A stretch of 64,000 bases of DNA. Source: Clostridium bornimense (lineage in GTDB: Bacteria > Bacillota > Clostridia > Clostridiales > Clostridiaceae). Position numbers and translations under genes: made by a program. The stretch lies in contig NZ_HG917869.1 of NCBI RefSeq assembly GCF_000577895.1, positions 310,001 through 374,000 on the forward strand. The letters run 5' to 3'. Positions 9,628-19,537 of this stretch are shown here, in pieces (within the stretch, counting starts at the first letter, position 1; each line of letters opens with the position of its first letter). The notes under the pieces were generated by a model. The model had not been told where the DNA came from and ran no database searches. It was given only the letters and a program-made list of their open reading frames with translations.

Positions 9628-12600
9628 ATGAAAAGAATATGTGAGGTTTTTAGTGATTATAAAGTAGGTAAAAATATAGGTGACGCAATAGTAGAAAAAA
9701 CTATTTTAAAAAGGAAGAGTAAAGTATTGGTGATGGATATTTCTTCGGATAAGTATATTGATGTAGAAGAAATTAGGGAACTTAATAAATTTATAATAAA
9801 GAGGTTTATATTAAATGATTCAATAATTAATATAAGTTATACTGAGGAAGTTAAACAGAAGCCAATTGAGGAAGCAATTAAAAATATAGTACTTACTATT
9901 ACAGAAAAACATCCTGTTTTAAAAGCGGCAGCTAGTGATTGTGATTATGAAATAAGTGAAAATGTAATAAAACTAAAATTTAATGCCGTTGTATCTCATT
10001 TATTTAGAGATTTACATTATGATAAGGAAATTCGAGAGGCTATAAAGAGCTTATATGAGAAAACATATGATATAAGCTTTATAGATAAAGTCACTAAAGA
10101 AGAACAAATAAAGATTAATTATGATAATGAGAAAAATAAAATTATTGATATAAAAAAGAAGATTAAAGCAAAACCTTTGGATTCTCATAAGAATACATCT
10201 AATGTAAATACAAAAAATGAAATTAAAGAAGAAGCAAAAAAAGATAAAAAGAAAAATGATGGATCATTGATTTTGGGTAGAAATGCAAATATAAAGGAAT
10301 CTGTAATTAAAATTACGGATATTACTCCATATGAAGAGACAATATCAATAGCAGGAGAAATATCAAATATAGATACTAAGGAGTTAAGGAGCGGAAAGAT
10401 ATTAGTATCTTTTGATTTATATGATGGATCAAGTTCCATTACTTGTAAATCATTTCTTAAAGAAGACCAGTTTGAAGAGGTATTAGCGAGATTAAAAAAG
10501 GCTAAAGGAATAAGAATTTTAGGTAATTCAGGCTTTAGTAAATTTTCAAATGAAGTAGAGGTGATTGCTAATACTATAGTAGAAACTGAAGGAATGAAGA
10601 AAATAGTAAGAGAAGATAAAGCTGATATTAAGAGGGTAGAGCTTCATATGCATACAAAGATGAGCCAGATGGATGCAATGACTAGTGCTACAGATTTAAT
10701 TAAGAGAGCAATGAGTTGGGGAATGAAGTCTATAGCTATAACAGATCATGGTGTTGTTCAAGCGTTTCCAGAAGCTCATAAGCTTTTAGGAAGAGATAAT
10801 CCAGATATGAAAATAATTTATGGAGTAGAAGCATATCTTGCGCCTGATAAAAAGCCTTCTATTTTTAATATCAAAAATCAAAGTATAGATACTACTTATT
10901 GTGTACTAGACTTGGAAACTACTGGATTTTCACCTAAGATAGAAAAAATAACTGAAATAGGTGTAATGAAAGTACAAGATGGAAAAGTAATAGATACTTT
11001 TAGTTGTTTTGTAAATCCTGAAAAGCCGATTCCAACTAGGGTAGTTGAAGTTACTAATATCACTGATGATATGGTAAAGAATGCAGATACTATCGATATT
11101 GTATTTCCTAAATTACTAAGCTTTATAAAAGATACCGTTTTAGTAGCCCATAATGCTGAATTTGATATTGGTTTCTTAAAGCATAATGCAAAAGAATTGG
11201 GATATGATTTTGACTTTACTTATTTAGATACATTATCTTTAGCTCAAGAGCTTTTTCCTGATTATAAAAGTTATAAACTTGGTAGAATAGCTAAAAAGCT
11301 TGGTATCAAGGTTGATGTTGCACATAGGGCATTAGATGATGTAGATACTACAGTAAAAGTATTTAATATAATGATTGAAATGTTAAAGGAAAGAGGGTGT
11401 AAATCCTTAGAAGATGTATTGATTAATGGTGCTGATGAGGTAGCTAAAAAAGAAGAATATAAAAAGCTAAAAACATATCATGCTATAATATTAGCTAAAA
11501 ATTATACAGGGCTTAAGAATCTATATAAACTTGTTTCTTATTCGCATTTAGATTATTTTTATAAAAAACCTCGTATATTAAAAAGTATGTTTAAAAAGTA
11601 TTCTGAAGGGTTAATACTAGGAAGCGCTTGTAGTGAAGGTGAACTTTTTCAATCAATTTTGCTTGGAAAGTCAGATGAAGAAATAGAAGCTATTGCAAGA
11701 GATTATGATTATTTAGAAATACAACCATTAGGTAATGATGAGTATTTAATAAGAAATGGTCTTGTTCCAGATGAAGAATATATTAAAGATATCAATAGAA
11801 AAATAATTTCTCTTGGCGAAAAGTTGAATAAACTTGTAGTAGCTACTGGTGATGTTCACTTTATGGATCCAGAAGATGAAATATATAGACGTATTTTAGA
11901 AGCTGGTCAAGGATATAAAGATGCTGATAATCAAGCTCCTTTATATCTACGAACTACAGAAGAAATGTTAGAAGAGTTTTCATACCTTGGAGATGAAAAA
12001 GCTTATGAGGTTGTTGTAACTAATACTAATAAAATTTCTGATTTATGCCAGCAAATTAGTCCTATATCTCCAGAAAAATGTCCACCACATATAGATGGAT
12101 GCGAACAAACTATAAAGGATATTGCTTATGGGAAGGCACATGAATTATATGGGGATCCTCTTCCTGAAATAGTTCAAGCAAGGCTTGATAAAGAATTAGA
12201 TTCTATTATAAAAAATGGATTTTCAGTTATGTACATAATAGCGCAAAAGCTTGTTTGGAAATCTAATGAAGATGGATATCTTGTTGGTTCAAGAGGATCA
12301 GTTGGATCTTCAGTTGTGGCATATATGACAGGTATTACAGAAGTAAATGCATTACCTCCACACTATAGATGTCATAAATGTAAATATTCAGATTTTAATG
12401 ACTATGGTTATAAAAATGGTTTTGATTTGCCTAATAAAAAATGTCCTGTATGTGGTGAAACGTTAGATAAAGATGGAATGGATATTCCATTTGAAACTTT
12501 CCTTGGATTTAATGGAGATAAGGAACCAGATATAGATTTAAACTTTTCTGGTGAATATCAAAGTAAGGCACACAAATATACTGAAGTAATATTTGGTAAA

Positions 12601-13974
12601 GGTACAACATTTAAAGCTGGAACAATAGGTACTATAGCTGAAAAAACAGCTTTTGGGTATGTGAAGAAATATTATGAGGAAAAAGAGATATCAGTGAATA
12701 GTGCTGAAATAGCAAGAATTTCAAAAGGATGTACGGGAATAAAAAGAACTACAGGACAACATCCAGGAGGCATAATAGTTGTGCCAAAAGGAAGAGAAAT
12801 TTTTGAATTCTGTCCAGTACAACATCCAGCTGATGATCCAGATTCAGATATTATTACTACTCATTTTGATTATCATTCTATAGACCAAAATTTACTTAAG
12901 CTTGATATATTAGGCCATGATGATCCTACAGTAATAAGAATGCTTCAAGATATAACCGGTGTTGACCCTAAAACAATACCTTTAGATGATAAAGAAACAA
13001 TGTCGTTATTTTCTTCGACAGAAGCACTAGGATTAAAACCTGAACAAATAAATTCAGAAGTTGGTACATTTGGAATACCAGAATTCGGCACTAAGTTCGT
13101 AAGAGGAATGCTTTTAGATACATTACCAACAACTTTTGCAGATTTGTTATGTATATCAGGACTTTCACATGGTACAGATGTTTGGCTTGGAAATGCTAAG
13201 GATCTTATTGATGCAGGAACTGTTACATTAAGTGAAGCGGTATGTACTAGAGATGATATTATGATTTATTTAATTAAAAAGGGATTGCCACCAAATACAG
13301 CATTTAAAATAATGGAACTTGTTCGTAAAGGAAAGGCCTTAAAGGACCCTGAAAAATGGATGGAATATGAAACATTAATGAGAGAGCATGATGTTCCAGA
13401 GTGGTATATAGATTCTTGTAGAAAGATAAAGTACATGTTTCCAAAGGCTCATGCGGCGGCCTATGTAATGATGGCCTTTAGAATTGCTTGGTTTAAGGTT
13501 CATATACCTAAAGCTTACTATGCAGCATATTTTTCAATTAGGGCTAAGGCTTTTGATGCAGAATTCATGATATTTGGAAAAGAAAAAGTTAAAGCTAAAA
13601 TGAAGGAAATTAATATGCAAGGTAATAGTGCAGCTCCAAAAGATAAAGATATGTATGATGATCTAGAAATAGTTTTAGAAATGTATGAAAGAGGATTTAA
13701 ATTCTTACCTATTGATTTATATAAATCTGATGCCACAAAGTTTAAAGTAGAAGATGATGGATTAAGGCCACCTATAAATAGTATATCTGGTATGGGTAAT
13801 GTTGCTGCTGAAGCAATAATAAATGCCATTCATATGGAGCCGCCAATTAGTTCTATAGATAATTTAAAGAAACGTGGTAAAATTGGAAATGCTGCTATAG
13901 AATTATTAAGAAAATTTGGTTGTTTGAATGATCTTCCTGAAAGTGATCAAGTTAGCTTTTTTGATATAGTTTAA
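9628..13974 (+). CDS. polC: DNA polymerase III, PolC-type (alpha subunit with proofreading exonuclease)
   Basis: This is the main replicative polymerase of low-GC Gram-positives, 1448 residues. Domains in order: N-terminal domains I/II; an OB fold around 215-320; a PHP domain starting with ELHMHTK near 337; a DEDD 3'-5' exonuclease inserted in the PHP domain from CVLDLETTGF near 428 to HRALDDVDTT; the polymerase core with catalytic aspartates in PDIDLNFSGEY near 967; a zinc finger (CHKCKYSD...CPVCGE, 914-944); and the C-terminal helix-hairpin-helix part. The start chosen is the ATG at 9628, because homologues begin near MKRICEVFSDYK and AGAAGG lies upstream. A TTG at 9604 in frame would add eight residues but has no ribosome site. 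A strong terminator follows. Confidence 0.97.
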   Translation: MKRICEVFSDYKVGKNIGDAIVEKTILKRKSKVLVMDISSDKYIDVEEIRELNKFIIKRFILNDSIINISYTEEVKQKPIEEAIKNIVLTITEKHPVLKAAASDCDYEISENVIKLKFNAVVSHLFRDLHYDKEIREAIKSLYEKTYDISFIDKVTKEEQIKINYDNEKNKIIDIKKKIKAKPLDSHKNTSNVNTKNEIKEEAKKDKKKNDGSLILGRNANIKESVIKITDITPYEETISIAGEISNIDTKELRSGKILVSFDLYDGSSSITCKSFLKEDQFEEVLARLKKAKGIRILGNSGFSKFSNEVEVIANTIVETEGMKKIVREDKADIKRVELHMHTKMSQMDAMTSATDLIKRAMSWGMKSIAITDHGVVQAFPEAHKLLGRDNPDMKIIYGVEAYLAPDKKPSIFNIKNQSIDTTYCVLDLETTGFSPKIEKITEIGVMKVQDGKVIDTFSCFVNPEKPIPTRVVEVTNITDDMVKNADTIDIVFPKLLSFIKDTVLVAHNAEFDIGFLKHNAKELGYDFDFTYLDTLSLAQELFPDYKSYKLGRIAKKLGIKVDVAHRALDDVDTTVKVFNIMIEMLKERGCKSLEDVLINGADEVAKKEEYKKLKTYHAIILAKNYTGLKNLYKLVSYSHLDYFYKKPRILKSMFKKYSEGLILGSACSEGELFQSILLGKSDEEIEAIARDYDYLEIQPLGNDEYLIRNGLVPDEEYIKDINRKIISLGEKLNKLVVATGDVHFMDPEDEIYRRILEAGQGYKDADNQAPLYLRTTEEMLEEFSYLGDEKAYEVVVTNTNKISDLCQQISPISPEKCPPHIDGCEQTIKDIAYGKAHELYGDPLPEIVQARLDKELDSIIKNGFSVMYIIAQKLVWKSNEDGYLVGSRGSVGSSVVAYMTGITEVNALPPHYRCHKCKYSDFNDYGYKNGFDLPNKKCPVCGETLDKDGMDIPFETFLGFNGDKEPDIDLNFSGEYQSKAHKYTEVIFGKGTTFKAGTIGTIAEKTAFGYVKKYYEEKEISVNSAEIARISKGCTGIKRTTGQHPGGIIVVPKGREIFEFCPVQHPADDPDSDIITTHFDYHSIDQNLLKLDILGHDDPTVIRMLQDITGVDPKTIPLDDKETMSLFSSTEALGLKPEQINSEVGTFGIPEFGTKFVRGMLLDTLPTTFADLLCISGLSHGTDVWLGNAKDLIDAGTVTLSEAVCTRDDIMIYLIKKGLPPNTAFKIMELVRKGKALKDPEKWMEYETLMREHDVPEWYIDSCRKIKYMFPKAHAAAYVMMAFRIAWFKVHIPKAYYAAYFSIRAKAFDAEFMIFGKEKVKAKMKEINMQGNSAAPKDKDMYDDLEIVLEMYERGFKFLPIDLYKSDATKFKVEDDGLRPPINSISGMGNVAAEAIINAIHMEPPISSIDNLKKRGKIGNAAIELLRKFGCLNDLPESDQVSFFDIV

Positions 13975-13985
13975 TAGTAAAATAG

Positions 13986-14030
13986 GTGATGTTGTAGTAA
14001 AAGCAAATAAACAACATCACTTATTTTTTA
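13986..14030 (+). terminator. polC terminator
   Basis: Perfect 10 bp stem GTGATGTTGT/ACAACATCAC (13986-13995 and 14011-14020) followed by TTATTTTTTATTT. Confidence 0.85.
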
Positions 14031-14036
14031 TTTATC

Positions 14037-14162
14037 AATAATGAAGTAGATAATACTGTTATGGTTCATATAAGAAATCTAAGAGATAAAATTGAAGATG
14101 ATAATAAGAAACCTAAGTATATTAAAACTGTTTGGGGAGTTGGCTATAAATTTGGAGAATAA
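14037..14162 (+). pseudogene. C-terminal remnant of an OmpR-type response regulator
   Basis: In one frame, ending at TAA 14160-14162, the DNA encodes the last 41 or so residues of a winged-helix output domain. [13 protein letters not shown] (recognition helix) is followed by [12 protein letters not shown] (the C-terminal wing hairpin), a hallmark of the OmpR/PhoB family. There is no receiver domain, no start with a ribosome site and no partner kinase; the polC terminator lies directly upstream. It is the 3' end of a deleted two-component regulator gene. Confidence 0.75.
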
Positions 14163-14258
14163 AAAGAAATAGATAATCTCTATTTTTAAAGTTTTCACAT
14201 AAAAAAGGATTAAATGGTTAACCTATTTTATGAGAATAACAATAATAGAGGTGACGTA

Positions 14259-15752
14259 ATGAAGAAAAAAAGTGTGGAGCTAAATTTAAATGCTTTGATA
14301 CTTATGATATTTACATCAGTATTTGGTTTTGCTAATATGCCAAGATCATTTTATTTAATGGGATATGCCGCAATTCCGTGGTATATAATAAGTGCTATAG
14401 TATTTTTTATTCCCTATGCATTTATAATGGCTGAATATGGTTCTGCTTTTAAAAAGGAAAGTGGAGGAATGTATTCTTGGATGGAAAAGTCTGTAGGATC
14501 AAAATATGCTTTTATTGGTACATTTATGTGGTATGCATCTTATATAGTATGGATGGTAAATGTCGCATCATCAATATGGATACCATTATCAAATGCAATT
14601 TTTGGTGGGGATAGGACTTCTTCATGGACAATCTTTGGGCTAAATTCAACTCAAACATTAGGGATACTAGGAGTTATATGGATAATATTTGTAACGTTTA
14701 CTGCAATTAAAGGTGTTGAAAGAATAACAAAGATTACATCTGTTGGAGGTACTTTTGTAGCGATTTTGAATATAGTATTAATAATAGGCGCGATAGTTGT
14801 GGTAATTTTAAATGGAGGTAAATTTGCTGAGCCTATTAATAAAATGATAAATGCTTTTACAGTATCACCAAATCCAGATTATAAATCTATAATTCAGATA
14901 TTTTCTTTTATTACCTTTGCAATTTTTGCTTTTGGAGGATTAGAAGTTTTAGGTGGATTAGTTGATCAAACTAAAGATGCTGAAAGAACTTTTCCTAAAG
15001 CTATAATAATTGCAGCTACAGTAATATCTATTGGTTATGCGGTGGGTATATTTGCCTGTGGGATGTTTACTAATTGGAGTAATGTATTGTCAGGTGATAA
15101 TGTAAACTTAAGTAATGTTGCATATATACTTATGAATAATTTAGGTGTACAAATAGGGTATGCTATGGGACTGAGTGAAGCTATATCAATACAAATAGGT
15201 CTCTGGGTCGCTAGATTTGTTGGTTTATCAATGCTATTGGCATTAACCGGAGCATTCTTTACATTAACATATTCTCCATTAAAAACTTTAATATCAGGAG
15301 CACCTAAAGAAGTTTGGCCAGGTAAGTTAGGTGAAATAAAAAATGAGATGCCAGTCAATGCAATGTATTTACAATGTGCTATTGTCATAGTAATCATTCT
15401 TTTAGTTTCCTTTGGAGGAAAAGGAGCTAAGGAGTTTTTTAGAATATTAGTTTTAATGACTAATGTTGCAATGACAATACCATATTTATTTTTAGCAGCA
15501 GCATTTCCAAAATTTAAGAAGAAACAATTAGAGGGAAAAGTAGATAAAGCATATATGTTTTATAAATCTTATGGATCAGCAGTTTTCGTATCAATAATGA
15601 TTTGCTTAATGGTTGGATTTGCTAATATTTTTACAATAATTGAACCAGCGATAGGTGGTAAGATATTTGATACTATTATGATGATAGCTGGTCCAGTAAG
15701 TTTTTCTATTATTGCCTTAGTGCTATTTTCCATTTATGAAAAGAAAAAATAA
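14259..15752 (+). CDS. yjeM: YjeM-type amino acid permease (glutamate/GABA family)
   Basis: A 497-residue APC-superfamily transporter with about 12 membrane helices. It closely follows the pattern of E. coli YjeM over its whole length: LILMIFTSVFGFANMPRSFY, IPWYIISA, MYSWMEKSVGSKYAFIGTFMW, FGGLEVLGGLVD, and TGAFFTLTYSPLK. YjeM is assigned to the glutamate:GABA antiporter group but its substrate is not established. The start at 14259 is chosen because GAGGTGACGTA precedes it and the residues MKKKSVELNLNAL align with the YjeM N-terminus; an ATG at 14214 in frame is less likely. It is monocistronic with its own terminator. Confidence 0.88.
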   Translation: MKKKSVELNLNALILMIFTSVFGFANMPRSFYLMGYAAIPWYIISAIVFFIPYAFIMAEYGSAFKKESGGMYSWMEKSVGSKYAFIGTFMWYASYIVWMVNVASSIWIPLSNAIFGGDRTSSWTIFGLNSTQTLGILGVIWIIFVTFTAIKGVERITKITSVGGTFVAILNIVLIIGAIVVVILNGGKFAEPINKMINAFTVSPNPDYKSIIQIFSFITFAIFAFGGLEVLGGLVDQTKDAERTFPKAIIIAATVISIGYAVGIFACGMFTNWSNVLSGDNVNLSNVAYILMNNLGVQIGYAMGLSEAISIQIGLWVARFVGLSMLLALTGAFFTLTYSPLKTLISGAPKEVWPGKLGEIKNEMPVNAMYLQCAIVIVIILLVSFGGKGAKEFFRILVLMTNVAMTIPYLFLAAAFPKFKKKQLEGKVDKAYMFYKSYGSAVFVSIMICLMVGFANIFTIIEPAIGGKIFDTIMMIAGPVSFSIIALVLFSIYEKKK

Positions 15753-15762
15753 TATTGATATA

Positions 15763-15800
15763 AAAAGTGTAAATCTTTATTGCAGATTTGCACTTTTTTT
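15763..15800 (+). terminator. Terminator of the YjeM-type permease gene
   Basis: 13 bp stem AAAGTGTAAATCT/AGATTTGCACTTT with one T-G pair, followed by a run of eight or more T. Confidence 0.85.
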
Positions 15801-15844
15801 TAGATAATAGATAAGAATTAAGATATATAAATGGAGATAATTTT

Positions 15845-16960
15845 ATGAATAATGAGATAAAGACATTAACGATATCAAATTATAATAAGTTTCAATGTAT
15901 TGCGGATAAATGCAAATATACATGTTGTGATGGTTGGGATATAGGAATAGATAATGATACTTATGATAAATGGAAAGGAGATAAAGCCTATGACATACTA
16001 GAAAATATAAAAATCACAGAGTGCGGAAATAAAAAATCATTTTGCGTAAAAAAGGAGACAAAGGAAAGGTGTCCGTTTTTAGATATAAAAGGTCTATGTG
16101 ATATTGTAAAAAGTTATGGAGAAGAATATTTATCGTCAACTTGCAGAATATTTCCTAGAATAGAAAATGATTTTTTTGATAGAAAGGAACTGACACTATC
16201 ATGTGCTTGTCCTATGGTAGTTGATATAATAGGTGATAATGATTCAGAAGTTAATATAACTTCTGAAGTAAGTAGTGATTTGATAGAATTGAAAATAAGA
16301 GATACTATTGTAAGTATAATCAAAGAAGAGGGATTCTTATTAGAAGATAAGCTTATTATTTGTTATGAAATGTTATTAAATGAATATGAAGATATTTATG
16401 ATGAATTTTTAAAAAAATATAAAAATATACAATATATTAATGAAAGAATAAAAGATTATAGTGAAATAAACTTAAATATATATGATGGTTTAGAAGAAAT
16501 TAATAATTTATTTTTAGATGTTGTAGAGAATTATAGAGGGGTTTCTATTTTAAAAACTTTATTAGAGGATATCTCAATATTTGCAGAAAATGCAAATATT
16601 GAAGTTTTGGCAAATCAATGGGATAAGTTTAAAAAGATTTTTGATAATAAAGCAGGTAAATTGTTAAAAAGTTGTATTCTATCTAAGATTTACAGTAGCT
16701 GCGTTTGTGAAGATATAGAAGAGATGATTCAAGCTTATGAAATGATTATAATAGAGTATTTACTAGTAAGATATGCAGTGTTTCTTAGATATTCTAGTAA
16801 TAGAAATAATGATATAGTTATACAAGATGTAAAAGATTATATAGTAGCATTTTCAAGAATTATTGGAAACAATACTGAAGCAATGATAGAGTTTTTTGAA
16901 GATGGATTTGAGGATAGTATTTTAGAGTTAGGATATTTATATTTTATAGCTTTATTTTAA
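15845..16960 (+). CDS. fliB: FliB-type flagellin lysine-N-methylase family protein
   Basis: 371 residues. The N-terminal part has the family's cysteine clusters: C18, C23, C27 and C28 (KFQCIADKCKYTCCDGW), then CPFLDIKGLCDI, STCRIFPR and SCACP. These probably bind an Fe-S cluster. The family is named for FliB, which methylates lysines of flagellin in enteric bacteria; in clostridia similar proteins occur also away from flagellar genes, so the substrate here is open. The C-terminal half is helical without recognisable motifs. No flagellar gene lies nearby. A GGAGATAATTTT ribosome site precedes the ATG. Confidence 0.82.
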   Translation: MNNEIKTLTISNYNKFQCIADKCKYTCCDGWDIGIDNDTYDKWKGDKAYDILENIKITECGNKKSFCVKKETKERCPFLDIKGLCDIVKSYGEEYLSSTCRIFPRIENDFFDRKELTLSCACPMVVDIIGDNDSEVNITSEVSSDLIELKIRDTIVSIIKEEGFLLEDKLIICYEMLLNEYEDIYDEFLKKYKNIQYINERIKDYSEINLNIYDGLEEINNLFLDVVENYRGVSILKTLLEDISIFAENANIEVLANQWDKFKKIFDNKAGKLLKSCILSKIYSSCVCEDIEEMIQAYEMIIIEYLLVRYAVFLRYSSNRNNDIVIQDVKDYIVAFSRIIGNNTEAMIEFFEDGFEDSILELGYLYFIALF

Positions 16961-17042
16961 ATTGAAGGTTTTTATAGATATTTTTTAATTTGCAAAGCAA
17001 GTTCATTTCTTATAAATCCAGGTTGATTAATATTCTAGTATG

Positions 17043-17099
17043 AATTAATTGAAAATAATTATCAATTAATTTGACAATAGAAAAATGTGGGAGTACAAT
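17043..17099 (+). promoter_or_regulatory. Enolase promoter with adjoining inverted repeat
   Basis: TTGACA (17071-17076), 17 bases, TACAAT (17094-17099) is a near-consensus vegetative promoter. A 10 bp inverted repeat, AATTAATTGA (17043-17052) and TCAATTAATT (17062-17071), ends on the first base of the -35 box, so a dimeric regulator could bind there. The 5' leader would be about 185 bases. No further gene is seen between 16961 and 17290. Confidence 0.7.
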
Positions 17100-17233
17100 T
17101 AATATATAGATAACAATTATTAGTTAATTATATTTACTTTAAACTTAAGATTATAGTTTTATTTATATATAGTAACACACAGCTATATATATTTTGATGA
17201 ATACACCATTGAAAATAAATTTATGCAATTTAA

Positions 17234-18583
<1,350 letters not shown>

Positions 18584-18658
18584 CTTTTATATATAATAAC
18601 ATTTTTATTATATAGTAAAATGATAAAGATTTAAATTTATAATATTTAATAATAAAGT

Positions 18659-18694
18659 AGGAGTTGTTACATAAGTGAGCAGCTCCTTTTTTTA
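18659..18694 (+). terminator. eno terminator
   Basis: Stem AGGAGTTGT/GCAGCTCCT (9 bp with two wobble pairs) followed by TTTTTTTATT. Confidence 0.8.
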
Positions 18695-18707
18695 TTAGTA
18701 GACATCA

Positions 18708-18731
18708 TACAACCTATTTAAATTATACAAC
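18708..18731. promoter_or_regulatory. Direct repeat of TACAAC before the FadR-type regulator gene
   Basis: ATACAAC occurs twice, with TACAAC at 18708-18713 and 18726-18731, 18 bp apart. The second copy, TTATACAACT, is identical over 10 bases to a copy next to the ilvD promoter at 19459-19468. This suggests that one regulator binds both places, and that the FadR-type gene is autoregulated. Confidence 0.45.
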
Positions 18732-18769
18732 TTTTATGATATTATGAAGAAAAAATAAAAAGGATGATT

Positions 18770-19450
18770 ATGATGGCTTATGAAAAGCGATTATCAGACA
18801 GAGTAGCTGATGATATTTTAAATATGATTACTATAGAAAAAAGATTTTTGCCTGGTGATAAATTACCTAATGAAAATGACTTATCAAAAGAACTTGACAT
18901 TAGCAGAACTACATTAAGAGAAGCAATTAGGATTTTAGTTACCAATGGAATTTTAGAGATTAAAAGAGGTCTGGGTACTTTTGTAAGAGAAGATATATCA
19001 GTAGAAAAGTTAAACGAACTTAATCCATTATCGTCTGCAAAAGTAAATGCTAAAGATTTATATGAAATGCGTTTAATATTTGAACCTGAGGCTGCGTACT
19101 TAGCTACCCTTAGGGCTACTGATGACGAACTTAAGAAAATTCTTAAATTAGGAGAAAAAATTGAAGAGAAAATAAGAAAAGGTGAAGATAGAACTGAAGT
19201 TGAACAAGAGTTTCATAAATCAATTGCAAAGGCTACTCATAATGAGTTTATGAATAAGCTTATGCCTGTAATTTATGAAGCAATTGATAAAGGCGTTGTA
19301 TTATCTGAAGAAAAAGAGATAGCTATTCAAGATACAGTTATAGATCACAGAATGATTGTAGAATTCATGGAGGCTAGGAATGCTGAGGGTGCAAAGAATG
19401 CAATGAAAATTCACATTTTACATGCAATAAAAGAATTGGATATAGAATAA
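18770..19450 (+). CDS. GntR-family regulator, FadR subfamily
   Basis: About 226 residues. The N-terminal winged helix spans roughly residues 5-75, with the GntR signature PGDKLPNENDLSKELDISRTTLREAIRIL and the wing GLGTFVRED. The all-helical FCD sensor domain (about 90-225) carries MRLIFEPEAAYLA and the histidines of the metal-containing pocket (EFHKSIAKATHNEF, DHRMIVEF). FadR-type members bind small organic acids. The gene lies directly before ilvD (87 bases apart, same strand) and both have TACAAC repeats upstream, so it probably controls ilvD and itself. ATGs at 18764, 18770 and 18773 are in frame; AAAAGG at 18758-18763 favours 18770 or 18773. Confidence 0.9.
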   Translation: MMAYEKRLSDRVADDILNMITIEKRFLPGDKLPNENDLSKELDISRTTLREAIRILVTNGILEIKRGLGTFVREDISVEKLNELNPLSSAKVNAKDLYEMRLIFEPEAAYLATLRATDDELKKILKLGEKIEEKIRKGEDRTEVEQEFHKSIAKATHNEFMNKLMPVIYEAIDKGVVLSEEKEIAIQDTVIDHRMIVEFMEARNAEGAKNAMKIHILHAIKELDIE

Positions 19451-19456
19451 GGATAT

Positions 19457-19499
19457 GTTATACAACTATATTGACAGCAGACAACATACATATTATAAT
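19457..19499 (+). promoter_or_regulatory. ilvD promoter with operator-like sites
   Basis: TTGACA (19471-19476), 17 bases, TATAAT (19494-19499) matches the vegetative consensus perfectly. The near-palindrome GTTATACAAC (19457-19466) sits just upstream, and a related GACAAC lies in the spacer at 19480-19485, 19 bp on. A protein bound to both would block the -35 box. Confidence 0.75.
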
Positions 19500-19537
19500 A
19501 CAATATATAGAAATTGTGTTAGGGAGTGTGTTGAAAA

